A stretch of 64,000 nt of DNA from contig CAVSIX010000018.1 of assembly GCA_963728195.1 (NCBI GenBank), forward strand, positions 1 through 64,000, in the 5' to 3' direction. Numbering within the stretch: position 1 is the stretch's first letter; each line of letters starts with the position of its first letter. Both the position numbers and the translations under genes were made by a program. The notes under the pieces were generated by a model. That model saw only the letters and a program-made list of their open reading frames with translations. It was not told where the DNA came from and did not search any database. This document shows, piece by piece, positions 34,874-43,613 of this stretch. The DNA comes from Sva-07 sp963728195. Its GTDB lineage: Bacteria; Actinomycetota; Acidimicrobiia; Acidimicrobiales; Ilumatobacteraceae.

Positions 34874-36019
34874 TCAGGGCTCGACGAGGGCGGCGACGAA
34901 CTCGGCGGGGTCGAACGGGATCAGGTCCTCGATCGTCTCGCCGATGCCGACCAGCTTCACCGGAATGCCGAGTTCGGTCTCGATGGCGAACACGATCCCG
35001 CCCTTGGCGGACCCGTCGAGCTTGGTCAGCACGACACCGGTGACGTCGGTGGCCTCGCCGAACTCGCGGGCCTGGGTCAGCCCGTTCTGGCCGGTGGTCG
35101 CATCGATGACGAGCAGTGTTTCGGTCACGCGGCCCGCACCCTTCTCCGCCACGCGCCGGACCTTCTTCAGTTCTTCCATCAGGTTCGACTTGGTGTGCAG
35201 GCGGCCAGCGGTGTCGGCCATCACCAGCTCGATGTTGCGCGCCGAGGCACGCTCGACACCGTCGAAGATCACCGCGCTCGGATCGCTACCCTCCGCACCG
35301 CGGACGATCTCGGCGCCGGACCGCTCCGCCCACGTCGTCAGCTGCTCGGCGGCTGCGGCGCGGAACGTGTCACCGGCGGCCATCAGCACGGTGCGGCCTT
35401 CGCGGATCTGCTGATTCGACAGCTTGCCGATCGTGGTGGTCTTGCCGACGCCGTTGACGCCGACGAACATCCAGACGTTCGGGCTGCCCGCCTCGCCGGG
35501 CTCGAACGACAACGCACGGTCAGATCCCTCGAGGCGCGACACCATCTCGGCCTCGAGTTCGTCGAGCAACGCCTGGGGCTCGGTGATCTCCTTCGCCGCG
35601 ACCTTCGCACGGAGCCCGTCGATCAGTTCGGTGGTGACACCCACGCCCACATCGGCGCGCAGCAGTGCTTCCTCGAGGTCCTCGAAGCTCTCCTCGGTGA
35701 TCCCGCTGCGGCCCAGCACCCCGGCGAAGGCGCCGGTGAAGGCGAGACGCGCCTTGGCGAGGCGTTCACGCAGGGACGCCGGCTTGACCGGCTCGACCTC
35801 GACGACCTCGATCTCGATCTCGACGACTTCGTCGGGGCGTTCCTCGACGATCGTGCCGGTCGCAGCGCCGTCGGGCCTGGGCGGTGGTGCCGCCGGCCGG
35901 GTCGGGCGCGCCGGTGGTGCAGCACTGCGAGCGGCGTTGCGCCGACTGACGACGACCACACCGATCCCGAAGGCGACCACCAGGACGGCGAGGATCAGAA
36001 ATATGACTTCGATGTCCAT
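34874..36019 (-). CDS. ftsY: Signal recognition particle receptor FtsY
   Basis: FtsY docks SRP-ribosome complexes at the membrane. The 381-residue protein has an N-terminal membrane segment (VIFLILAVLVVAFGIGVVVV), an acidic A region (PDEVVEIEIEVVEVEP), then the NG domain: P-loop GVNGVGKTTTIGKL, VMADTAGRLHTKSNLMEEL, TKLDGSAKGGIVFAIETELGIPVKLVGIGE. A membrane-spanning N-terminus is normal for actinobacterial FtsY. The smc gene ends 252 bases upstream, with family A hairpins between. Confidence 0.97.
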   Translation of the reverse strand: MDIEVIFLILAVLVVAFGIGVVVVSRRNAARSAAPPARPTRPAAPPPRPDGAATGTIVEERPDEVVEIEIEVVEVEPVKPASLRERLAKARLAFTGAFAGVLGRSGITEESFEDLEEALLRADVGVGVTTELIDGLRAKVAAKEITEPQALLDELEAEMVSRLEGSDRALSFEPGEAGSPNVWMFVGVNGVGKTTTIGKLSNQQIREGRTVLMAAGDTFRAAAAEQLTTWAERSGAEIVRGAEGSDPSAVIFDGVERASARNIELVMADTAGRLHTKSNLMEELKKVRRVAEKGAGRVTETLLVIDATTGQNGLTQAREFGEATDVTGVVLTKLDGSAKGGIVFAIETELGIPVKLVGIGETIEDLIPFDPAEFVAALVEP

Positions 36020-36058
36020 CGTCGTTCGACGCTACCGCCGACGACCCGTCGCAGGTTT

Positions 36059-36236
36059 GTGTGAGCGCAGACGCACAGCTTCGACGTTGTCGCTCACACG
36101 AACGGGCAGGGCTGGATTTGTGTGAGCGCAGACGCACAGCTTCGACGTTGTCGCTCACATGAATCGAGGATGCACCGAGGCGAGCGGCGGGATTTGTGTG
36201 AGCGCAGACGCACAGCTTCGACGTTGTCGCTCACAC
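36059..36236. repeat. Three palindromic repeats, family A (second core type)
   Basis: Three 41-base units at 36059-36099, 36120-36160 and 36196-36236. Arms GTGTGAGCG / CGCTCACAC (the middle copy ends CACAT) enclose the core CAGACGCACAGCTTCGACGTTGT, identical in all three. Arms, total length, and the CAGA and GACGTT parts of the core are shared with the units at 4804-4903, while the middle differs. They lie between the end of smc and the start of ftsY, both on the minus strand. Confidence 0.9.
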
Positions 36237-36271
36237 GAACGGGCAGAGGCCGCAGGGAGCGGGGAGGGCGG

Positions 36272-39200
36272 TCAGTTGGGGGAGGTCGCGGCGGCGGTGA
36301 TGCGCTCGGTGACGACCTTGCTGGAACCGCCGGGCTGCATGCTGACGCCGAGCAGGCAGTCGCCGGCCTCCATCGTGCGCTTCTGGTGCGACACGACGAT
36401 GAGCTGCGCGTCCTTGCGGAACTCCTGGATCAGCCCGAGGAACCGGTGCAGGTTGACGTCGTCGAGGGCGGCCTCGACCTCGTCCATCACGTAGAACGGC
36501 GACGGCCGGGAGCGGAACACGGCGAAGAGGTACGCGAGTGCGGTGAGGCTGCGCTCGCCGCCCGACAGCAGCGACAGCTTCTTGACGTTCTTGCCGCTCG
36601 GCTTCGCCGCGACCTCGATGCCGGTGTTGAGCAGGTCGTCGGGGGCAGTCAGCTCGAGCTTGCCGACGCCGCCGGGGAACAGCAGCCCGAACAGCTGGGT
36701 GAAGTTCTCGCTGACGTCGGCGAACGCCGAGGCGAACACGTTCTGGATCTCGGCGTCGACCGCGGCGATCACGCGCGACAGCTCCCGCCGGGTGGAGCGG
36801 ACGTCCTCGAGTTGCTCCTCGAGGAACGTGTGCCGCGTCTGGAGTTCGTTGAACTCCTCGAGCGCCAGCGGGTTGATCGGACCGAGCAGGCGTAGCTCAC
36901 GCTCGAGCTCGCGCACCCGACCAGCGGGGGTCGCACCGTCGGGCAACACCGGCATGGGAGCGGCCTCCGCCGCCGACGGTTCGATGTCGAGGTCTCGCCG
37001 CAGCGTCTCGATCGCCGTCTCGAGGCGGAGCTTGGCTTCGGCCTCGCCCAGCTCGGCCTGCCGCGCCCGCTCGCGCGAGGCGTCGAGGGCATGCTCCTTC
37101 TCGCTGCGTTCGCGACGGTGCTGGTCGAGCTCGGTGGTCAGCCCACGCACCTCGTCGCTCTGGCGTCTGCGCTGCTCGACGAGATCGGTGTGCAACACCT
37201 CGACGACCTCGCGATGGGCGGTCACCCGCTCGGCGAGGCGGTCGATCGCCGCGATGTCGCGCTCGATCGTCTTGCGGCGCCCTTCGGCAGCGATGCGGGC
37301 CTCGGCGTCGGCGGCCAGGCGGCGCTCGGTCTCGTCGAGTCGTCGCTCGAGGAGCTGATGGCGCTCGTGCAGCCCGGCGTTGTGTACCTCGAGGTCCTTG
37401 CGGCGAGACGCCAGCACGGCTGCCCTGGATTCGAGTTCGGCCCGCAGCTCGCCGCGAGCACGTGCAGCGTCCGCCTCGGCCTGTTCGTCGGACTCGAGCG
37501 CCGGCAACAGCGATTCGAGTTCGCCGATGCGCTGCTCGTCACGCACGATGTTGGCGGTGACGTCGTCGATCGAACGTTCGAGGTTCTCGAGCTCGGCCTC
37601 TGCTTCGCGGTGTTCGCGCTGTGCCTGCGCCAATCCCTCGGATGCGGCGGTGAAACGGGCGTCGTTCGCATCGAGACGGCGCACCAGGTCGGCTTCAGCG
37701 GCCCTGGCCGCCTGCAGCGCGCGCTCGGAGGAAGCGACCGCCTCGGTGGCGCGTTCGAGTTCGTCGGCAGCGGAGCGTGCGCGCTCGAGTGCGTCGTCGA
37801 GCGCAGCAGCGGTCGCACCGCTGCCGGCAGCTCCCACCCGCCAACCGCTCAGCCCGAACCGATCACCGGCTGCGGTGACGACGACGGCGTCGGGGTGGCT
37901 CAGTGCGGCGTCGACGGCGGCGCCCAGATCGTCGACGCGCACCGCCGACCCGAGCAGGCCATCGAGGAGGGCATCGACGCCGGCGCGCGACGAACGGGCG
38001 TGTGGCCGGACCGCATCGCCGACATCGGGTCGCGTCTGGCCTGCGGGACGGGTACCGAGCGCGATCACGGCGCCGGTCGTGTCGGAACTGCGCAGCGCAT
38101 CGAGCGCCCGGCGACCGGCGGTGGGATCGTCGACGACGACGGCGGTCAGCGACTCGCCGAGCGCCGCCTCGACCGCTGGCTCCCATCCGGCATCGATCTC
38201 GATCAGATCCAGCAGGGTGCCGAGCACGCCGTCGACACCGGCGAGCCGCTCGGCGCCGGCGCGGGCGCGGGCGGCGTCGAGGGCCAGTTCGAGCGCTTCG
38301 ACACGGGCGCTCCAACGCGAGGCCGCTTCGGCGGCGTCGTTGCGCAACGACTGGCGGGCTTCGTGCATCGACACGGCCTCGGCGAGCGCCGCCTCGGCGA
38401 GTTCGACCTCGGCGACCAGCGGCTCCTCGACCGTGCCGGCCTCGTCGCAGTCGGAACGGAATCTGACCGCACGCTCGGCGCTGGCGTCACGCTTGGCGGC
38501 GAGCGAGTCGAACCGTTCGCGGAATCGCCGCAGGTCGCCGGTGGACCGTTCGAGCGACGACCGCACCGAGCGCAGCTCGCCGCGCACCTCGGCGGCCGCG
38601 CTGGCAGCCTGGGAACCGCTCTGGTCGGACCCGACCGCCTCCATCATCCTCGAACGCTCGATACGGAAGCTCTCCTCGTCGGCGATCAGCGCCTCGGAGG
38701 AGGGCTCGATCTCGGCGAGCGCCACGGTGACGTCGTCGAGTTCGGAGCGGAAGCGAGCAGCGTCGGCTTCGAGGTTGGCGACGACGCCGGCGTCGAGCAG
38801 TTGGCCCTTGTCGCGCTCCAACGAGCGGCGGCGCTCCACGAGCACCGCCGACAGTCCACGGGCGCGCTCGCGGAGCTGCTCGACGCGCACGAGCCGGTCG
38901 CTGACGTCGCTCGCTCCACGTGCGGACAGCTGCGCCTCGATCGCCATCACCTGCGTGTCGAGCGATGCGAGCGCCGACTTCAGCTCCGACTCGATCGTGG
39001 CACTCTCGAGACGGGTGACCGCCAGCGCTTCGAGCTTGGCGCGCCACGATGCGATCTCGCGGCCCGACACGTAGGTCTTGACCTCGGTGAGCTCGGCGAT
39101 CAGCGAACCGTGACGCTCGGCGGCCTGCGCCTGGCGCTCCAGCGGACGCAACTGGCGACGCACCTCGCGCAGCAGGTCCTGGACGCGCAACAGGTTGGCC

Positions 39201-39754
39201 TCGGTGGCGTCGAGGCGACGCTCGGCCTTCTCCTTGCGCTTGCGGAACTTCAGCACGCCGGCGGCCTCTTCGATGATCGCCCGGCGTTCCTCGGGCCGAG
39301 CGTTGAGCACGGCGTCGATCTGGCCCTGGCTGACGATCACGTGCTGCTGGCGGCCGACGCCGGCGTCGGACAGCAGCTCCTGCACGTCGAGTAGACGGCA
39401 CGGCACGCCGTTGATCGCATACTCGGAGTCGCCGGTGCGGAACAGCACACGCGTGACGGTGACCTCGCTCAGCTCCACGCCGAGCGTGCCGTCGGAGTTG
39501 TCGATCGTGATGCTGACCTCGGCGCGCCCGAGCGCCGGGCGCGACGCCGTGCCGGCGAAGATCACGTCGTCCATCTTCTGGCTGCGCACCGCCTTGGGCG
39601 CCTGGGCGCCGAGCACCCAGGCGATGGCGTCGACGACGTTCGACTTGCCGGAACCGTTGGGGCCGACGACGACGGTCACACCGGGTTCGAGCACCATCGT
39701 GGTGCTGTCGGCGAACGACTTGAACCCCTTGAGGTTGAGACTCTTCAGGAACAC
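36272..39754 (-). CDS. smc: Chromosome segregation protein SMC
   Basis: SMC is the condensin ATPase that compacts and separates chromosomes with ScpA/ScpB. The 1160-residue protein has the N-terminal Walker A VVVGPNGSGKSN (residues 29-39), long coiled coils rich in Glu/Arg/Ala, a hinge near residues 505-640 (GVDGVLGTLLDLIEIDAGWEPAVEAALG ... FGLSGWRVG), and the C-terminal signature LSGGERSLTALAYLFAVFRSRPSPFYVMDEVEAALDDVN with Walker B. The length is normal. mutM and rnc follow the usual upstream order. Confidence 0.98.
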   Translation of the reverse strand: MFLKSLNLKGFKSFADSTTMVLEPGVTVVVGPNGSGKSNVVDAIAWVLGAQAPKAVRSQKMDDVIFAGTASRPALGRAEVSITIDNSDGTLGVELSEVTVTRVLFRTGDSEYAINGVPCRLLDVQELLSDAGVGRQQHVIVSQGQIDAVLNARPEERRAIIEEAAGVLKFRKRKEKAERRLDATEANLLRVQDLLREVRRQLRPLERQAQAAERHGSLIAELTEVKTYVSGREIASWRAKLEALAVTRLESATIESELKSALASLDTQVMAIEAQLSARGASDVSDRLVRVEQLRERARGLSAVLVERRRSLERDKGQLLDAGVVANLEADAARFRSELDDVTVALAEIEPSSEALIADEESFRIERSRMMEAVGSDQSGSQAASAAAEVRGELRSVRSSLERSTGDLRRFRERFDSLAAKRDASAERAVRFRSDCDEAGTVEEPLVAEVELAEAALAEAVSMHEARQSLRNDAAEAASRWSARVEALELALDAARARAGAERLAGVDGVLGTLLDLIEIDAGWEPAVEAALGESLTAVVVDDPTAGRRALDALRSSDTTGAVIALGTRPAGQTRPDVGDAVRPHARSSRAGVDALLDGLLGSAVRVDDLGAAVDAALSHPDAVVVTAAGDRFGLSGWRVGAAGSGATAAALDDALERARSAADELERATEAVASSERALQAARAAEADLVRRLDANDARFTAASEGLAQAQREHREAEAELENLERSIDDVTANIVRDEQRIGELESLLPALESDEQAEADAARARGELRAELESRAAVLASRRKDLEVHNAGLHERHQLLERRLDETERRLAADAEARIAAEGRRKTIERDIAAIDRLAERVTAHREVVEVLHTDLVEQRRRQSDEVRGLTTELDQHRRERSEKEHALDASRERARQAELGEAEAKLRLETAIETLRRDLDIEPSAAEAAPMPVLPDGATPAGRVRELERELRLLGPINPLALEEFNELQTRHTFLEEQLEDVRSTRRELSRVIAAVDAEIQNVFASAFADVSENFTQLFGLLFPGGVGKLELTAPDDLLNTGIEVAAKPSGKNVKKLSLLSGGERSLTALAYLFAVFRSRPSPFYVMDEVEAALDDVNLHRFLGLIQEFRKDAQLIVVSHQKRTMEAGDCLLGVSMQPGGSSKVVTERITAAATSPN

Positions 39755-39829
39755 AGCAGCCGCGAAGTTATCCGCTCGCGGGCCCGTCGAGCCGGATCAC
39801 GGGGACGGAGCACCGGCCCGGCCGCCGGG

Positions 39830-40666
39830 TCAGTGTTGGCACACCGGGCACCAGTGCGTGCCACGGCCGCCGGTCACCGACCGGCGCACCCATCCCCGTC
39901 CGCAGGTCAGACAGCGTTCACCGCCGCGCCCGTAGACGCGATGATCGTCCTGGTAGGAGCCGCCCTCGCCCATCAGGTCGACGTACTGGGCGTCGCCGAG
40001 CGTCGACCCTCCGGCCTCGATCGCCTCGGTGAGCACCTCGACGATCGAGCCCTGCAGCGTGGCCAGATGGCGCCGGTCGAGGCTCGACGCCGGCCGATCG
40101 GGACGCAGGCGTGCCCGGTGGAGGATCTCGTCGGCGTAGATGTTGCCGATGCCGGCCACGACGTGCTGATCGAGCAGCAGCGGCTTGAGCGCCCTCGACG
40201 TCGCGCCGAAGGCGCGGCGCAGCGTGTCGGCGTCGAACGGCTCCGCGATCGGGTCGACGCCGAGTCGGGCCAACTCGGGAACCTCCACGTCGACACGGTC
40301 GGGATCGAACACGACGACCTCACCGAACGTCCGGGGATCGACGAACCAGACCTCGTTGCCGTCGTCGAGGTGCAGCACGACGTGGGTGTGCGCCGGGCGG
40401 AGTGCGCCTGCGGGCGCCAGCAGCACCTGACCGCTCATGCGGAGATGGATCATCGCCGTGTCACCGGAGTCGAGCGGCAGCAGCAGGTATTTCCCCCGCC
40501 GATCGGCTGCGCGCACCACGGTGTCGGTCAGCCCGGCGATCACCGCCTCGCGCGACGTGCGGCGCACCGAGCGCTCGCGACCAACGTCCACCCGTTCGAT
40601 CCGCCGCCCGACGAGATGTCGCTGCAGCCCTCGCCGGACGGTTTCGACCTCGGGCAGCTCAGGCAT
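39830..40666 (-). CDS. mutM: Formamidopyrimidine-DNA glycosylase (Fpg/MutM)
   Basis: MutM removes 8-oxoguanine and ring-opened purines, with an AP-lyase step. The 278-residue protein begins MPELPEVETVRRGL, so Pro2 (nucleophile) and Glu3 are present. It has the helix-two-turn-helix GIGNIYADEILHRARLRPDRPA and the C-terminal zinc finger CLTCGRGWVRRSVTGGRGTHWCPVCQH (four Cys). The ATG at 40664-40666 sits 60 bases after the rnc stop, across a tandem repeat. Confidence 0.97.
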   Translation of the reverse strand: MPELPEVETVRRGLQRHLVGRRIERVDVGRERSVRRTSREAVIAGLTDTVVRAADRRGKYLLLPLDSGDTAMIHLRMSGQVLLAPAGALRPAHTHVVLHLDDGNEVWFVDPRTFGEVVVFDPDRVDVEVPELARLGVDPIAEPFDADTLRRAFGATSRALKPLLLDQHVVAGIGNIYADEILHRARLRPDRPASSLDRRHLATLQGSIVEVLTEAIEAGGSTLGDAQYVDLMGEGGSYQDDHRVYGRGGERCLTCGRGWVRRSVTGGRGTHWCPVCQH

Positions 40667-40685
40667 CGACGCCCATCGTCAATCC

Positions 40686-40725
40686 ATGTCGATCAATGTC
40701 GATCAATGTCGATCAATGTCGATCA
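40686..40725. repeat. Tandem repeat, four units of 10 bases
   Basis: ATGTCGATCA is repeated four times without change between the rnc stop and the mutM start, followed by a decayed half unit (AGGTC). The 10-base period is close to one turn of B-DNA, and each unit holds a GATC site. On the minus strand it reads TGATCGACAT, directly upstream of the mutM leader. Confidence 0.92.
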
Positions 40726-40728
40726 AGG

Positions 40729-41439
40729 TCAGCCGACGTCACCGAGCACGAGGCAGGCCTCGGTGGCGGCGAGCTGTTCGGCGGCCTTCTTCGACCGGCC
40801 GGTGCCGACGCCGAGCACTTCGTCGTCGACGAGGACCCGGGCGTGGAACATCTTGGCGTGGTCCGGCCCCTGCGACGACACCTCGTACACCGGCGCACTC
40901 CTGCCGAGCCGGGCGCTCAGCTCCTGCAGTTGCGTCTTCTGGTCGAACTGGCCCATCGCGTCGGCCGAGTCGGGCATCCGGGGCACGACCAGGCGCTCAA
41001 CCATCGCAAAGGCGGCATCGGCACCACCGTCGAGGTACACGGCGCCGAGCACGGCCTCGAAGGCATCGGACAGAATCGACGGCTTGTCCGCACCGCCGGC
41101 CGCAGCTTCGCCCCGTCCGAGCAGTACGTACTGGCCGAGGCCGATGGTCTGGGCGACCTCGGCGAGAGCGATCGCGTTGACGACGCTCTTGCGCAGATCG
41201 GTGAGTTGGCCCTCGGCCACCGGGTAGCGGTGGTACACGATGTCGGCGATCGCCCAGCCGAGCACCGCATCGCCGAGGAACTCGAGGCGTTCGTTGCTGA
41301 CGGCGCCCGGTGTTTCGGCGCACCACGACCGGTGGGCGAGCGACCGTTCGAGCAGCGTCCAGTCGACGAAGCTGTGGCCGATGCGTTCGGCCAGGTCGGA
41401 CAGATCGGCCGCTGGCTGATCGTTGCCGGGCTCGGTCAC
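40729..41439 (-). CDS. rnc: Ribonuclease III
   Basis: RNase III cleaves double-stranded RNA during rRNA and mRNA processing. The 236-residue protein has the catalytic signature NERLEFLGDAVLGWAIA, the second acidic site DAFEAVLGAVYLDGG, and a C-terminal double-stranded RNA-binding domain (VLVDDEVLGVGTGRSKKAAEQLAATEACLVL). It begins 4 bases after the acyl carrier protein stop, the common acpP-rnc pair. A short 10-base tandem repeat follows its stop. Confidence 0.97.
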   Translation of the reverse strand: MTEPGNDQPAADLSDLAERIGHSFVDWTLLERSLAHRSWCAETPGAVSNERLEFLGDAVLGWAIADIVYHRYPVAEGQLTDLRKSVVNAIALAEVAQTIGLGQYVLLGRGEAAAGGADKPSILSDAFEAVLGAVYLDGGADAAFAMVERLVVPRMPDSADAMGQFDQKTQLQELSARLGRSAPVYEVSSQGPDHAKMFHARVLVDDEVLGVGTGRSKKAAEQLAATEACLVLGDVG

Positions 41440-41443
41440 CGGA

Positions 41444-41731
41444 TCATCGGTTCGCTGCGGCCCGTTCTTGGACGTAGTCGATCGCGTCTCGCACGGTCTT
41501 GAGGTCCTCGAGATCCTCGTCGTCGATGCGGAAGTCCGCGATCCGATCGCCGAGCTGCTCCTCGAGCGCTTCGACCAGTTCGATCAACGCCAGCGAGTCG
41601 GCGTCGAGGTCGTCGACGAACGACTGGCCCTCGGTGATCGTGGCGGGCTCGATCTCGAGGATGTCGGCGAGGCGGTCGCGGACGATCTCGAAGATCTCGT
41701 CGCGTTCGAGTGGGGCGGAATCTGCTGGCAC
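41444..41731 (-). CDS. Acyl carrier protein
   Basis: A 95-residue acyl carrier protein. The phosphopantetheine attachment Ser is in DDLDADSLALIELVEALEEQLG, the usual DSL motif. It carries acyl chains between fatty-acid synthesis enzymes; plsX just upstream and rnc downstream match the common plsX-acpP-rnc order. It has a slightly longer N-terminus and C-terminus than the E. coli protein. Start ATG at 41729-41731. Confidence 0.95.
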   Translation of the reverse strand: MPADSAPLERDEIFEIVRDRLADILEIEPATITEGQSFVDDLDADSLALIELVEALEEQLGDRIADFRIDDEDLEDLKTVRDAIDYVQERAAANR

Positions 41732-41758
41732 GGGCGACGAGTGTAGTTGTCGGGCCGC

Positions 41759-42748
41759 TCAGGCGGCGTTGCCGGCGATCGCCGTACGGATCTCGCCGAC
41801 CATGTCGTGCTCGACCATGTCGCGCGCCACCCCGATCCCGTTGGCGATCGCCGTCTCGCCGGAGGAGCCGTGGGCGATGATGCAGACCCCGTCGACACCG
41901 AGCAGGACCGCACCACCGTAGGTGTCGGGACTGAGCGACTCGTACAACGGCAGCAGCGCCGGCATCAGCGCATCGGCGTGCGGCTTGTAGTGCTCCTCTG
42001 CGGCGAACGCATCGAGCAGCGCCCGGATCACCATCCTCATGCCACCCTCGAGCGTCTTCAACACGACGTTGCCGGTGAACCCGTCGGTGACGCACACGTC
42101 GAGTTCGGCGCTCATCACATCGCGCCCTTCGACGTTGCCGATGAAGTTCAGGTGCGACGCCGCGCCGAGCAGCTCGTGGGCCTCCTTGCGCAGCGTGTCG
42201 CCCTTGCCCGGTTCCTCGCCGATCGACAGCAATCCGACGCGTGGCGCCTCGATGCCGAAGCGGTGCCGGGCGTACACCGAACCCATCAGGGCGAACTGCA
42301 CGAGCCATTCGGCCTGCACCTCGGAGTTCGCACCGGCGTCGAGCAGCACCGTCGGTGTGGACCCGGGAACGGGGATCGGCGTGGCGATCGCCGGACGTTT
42401 GACACCCGAGATGCGGCCCATCCGCAAGAGGGCGGACGCCATCGTGGCGCCCGTGTTGCCGGCCGAGATCATCGCGCTGGCGCGACCGTCACGCACCGCC
42501 TCGGCGGCGCGCACGAGCGTGGAGTCCTTCTTGCGACGCACACCCTGGGCAGGGTCGTCGTGCATCCCGATGACCTCGGTGGCCTCGATCAGCTCGAGCG
42601 TCGAGCCGTCCGGGGCGCCGCGACCGTCGAGGTCGGCCGGTCCGACGAGCACGACCGGAATGCCCGACGCTGCGGCGCGGTGGGCGCCGGCGAGGATCGG
42701 CCCAGGGGCGTCATCGCCGCCCATGACATCGACGGCGACGGGGAGCAT
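41759..42748 (-). CDS. plsX: Phosphate acyltransferase PlsX
   Basis: PlsX makes acyl-phosphate from acyl-ACP, for the first step of phospholipid synthesis with PlsY. The 329-residue protein begins LPVAVDVMGGDDAPGPILAGA, and shows AVRDGRASAMISAGNTGATMA, GVKRPAIATPIPVPG, VLLDAGANSEVQAEWLVQFALMG, and ETAIANGIGVARDMVEHDMV at the end. I chose the ATG at 42746-42748; 19 upstream residues are an rpmF shadow. It starts 16 bases after rpmF. Confidence 0.96.
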   Translation of the reverse strand: MLPVAVDVMGGDDAPGPILAGAHRAAASGIPVVLVGPADLDGRGAPDGSTLELIEATEVIGMHDDPAQGVRRKKDSTLVRAAEAVRDGRASAMISAGNTGATMASALLRMGRISGVKRPAIATPIPVPGSTPTVLLDAGANSEVQAEWLVQFALMGSVYARHRFGIEAPRVGLLSIGEEPGKGDTLRKEAHELLGAASHLNFIGNVEGRDVMSAELDVCVTDGFTGNVVLKTLEGGMRMVIRALLDAFAAEEHYKPHADALMPALLPLYESLSPDTYGGAVLLGVDGVCIIAHGSSGETAIANGIGVARDMVEHDMVGEIRTAIAGNAA

Positions 42749-42764
42749 CGCGTGGCCCGACGGA

Positions 42765-42944
42765 TCAGCCGACGTCGACGACGACGCGGTCGCGATACCA
42801 GCCACACGACGGGCACACGACGTGCGGCGTCTTGGCGTTGCCGCAGCGCGGGCACAGGCTGCGAGCCGGCGCGTTCAGCTGCCAGGCGCTCGCCCGACGG
42901 CTGCGCGTCTTCGACTTCGAGGTCTTCTTCTTGGGAACGGCCAT
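42765..42944 (-). CDS. rpmF: 50S ribosomal protein L32
   Basis: A 59-residue L32. It begins MAVPKKKTSKSKTRSRRAS and has the zinc-binding set CPRCG ... CPSCGW. It lies between the DUF177 gene and plsX, the established DUF177-rpmF-plsX order, 140 bases after the DUF177 stop. The four cysteines mean it is the zinc-containing (C+) form. Confidence 0.96.
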   Translation of the reverse strand: MAVPKKKTSKSKTRSRRASAWQLNAPARSLCPRCGNAKTPHVVCPSCGWYRDRVVVDVG

Positions 42945-43084
42945 CGTTCGCTTCCTGGTTCTCGGGGACGGTCATCGTGCGACCGGCTCTGGATCGGGGC
43001 CCGAATCGGGCGCACCGTGCCGCAACGGCCGGATCACGTTATCGGAGCCCAGGGCCGTTGCCATCCGGCGTCGGGGCGAGCTCG

Positions 43085-43597
43085 TCAGTCGTCGTCGGGG
43101 ACGAAGCCTTCGAGGGCGGCCCAGCGTTCGTCTCGCACTGCGGTGTCGCAGGAACACTCGGTGGTGTTGCGATCGACCCCGCAGACCGGACACAGCCCGG
43201 CGCAGTCATCACGACAGACCCGTTCGTTGTCGAGTTCCAACAGCACGGTTTCGCGGATCAGCGGGGCGAGGTCGAGCTGGCCGTCCTCGATCAGGTAGGC
43301 GTCGGGGTCGAGCGGCTCGATCTGGTAGAGCTCGTCGACGACTCCGACTGCCGTGCCCGACACGTCGGTCAGGCATCGGCGGCACACCGTCGCCCAGCCG
43401 GTGCTGACCGTGCCGTCGACGTCGATGCCGTCGTTCAGTGCGGTGAGTCGCAGCTCGACGTGGACGTCGCCGACGAGGCGCTCGTGTTCGGCGTCGAGCG
43501 ACGCGGCGTCGACGTCGAGCGTGACGTCGCGCACCGCTCCGGGCTGACGGAGCAGTTCGACGGCGTTGATCCGCAGGGGGCGCAGGGAATCGGCCAC
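43085..43597 (-). CDS. DUF177/YceD-family protein
   Basis: A 170-residue protein of the YceD/DUF177 family, which sits before rpmF in most bacteria; in E. coli and plants it supports 23S rRNA accumulation. Domain features: LRINAVELLRQPGAVRDVTLDVDA, TVCRRCLTDV (CxxC), EDGQLDLAPLIRETVLLELDNERVCRDDCAGLCPVCGVDRN, and a late ECSC pair. The cysteines probably bind zinc. It follows the sepIVA-like gene by 16 bases. Confidence 0.92.
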   Translation of the reverse strand: MADSLRPLRINAVELLRQPGAVRDVTLDVDAASLDAEHERLVGDVHVELRLTALNDGIDVDGTVSTGWATVCRRCLTDVSGTAVGVVDELYQIEPLDPDAYLIEDGQLDLAPLIRETVLLELDNERVCRDDCAGLCPVCGVDRNTTECSCDTAVRDERWAALEGFVPDDD

Positions 43598-43613
43598 GGG
43601 ACCTCCGGGTCGA

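Noticed and set aside
36059..36236. CRISPR-like array (three repeats with spacers between smc and ftsY)
   Set aside because: The units are near-perfect palindromes, the gaps are of unequal length (20 and 35 bases), the same arms occur elsewhere with another core, and no cas gene is present.
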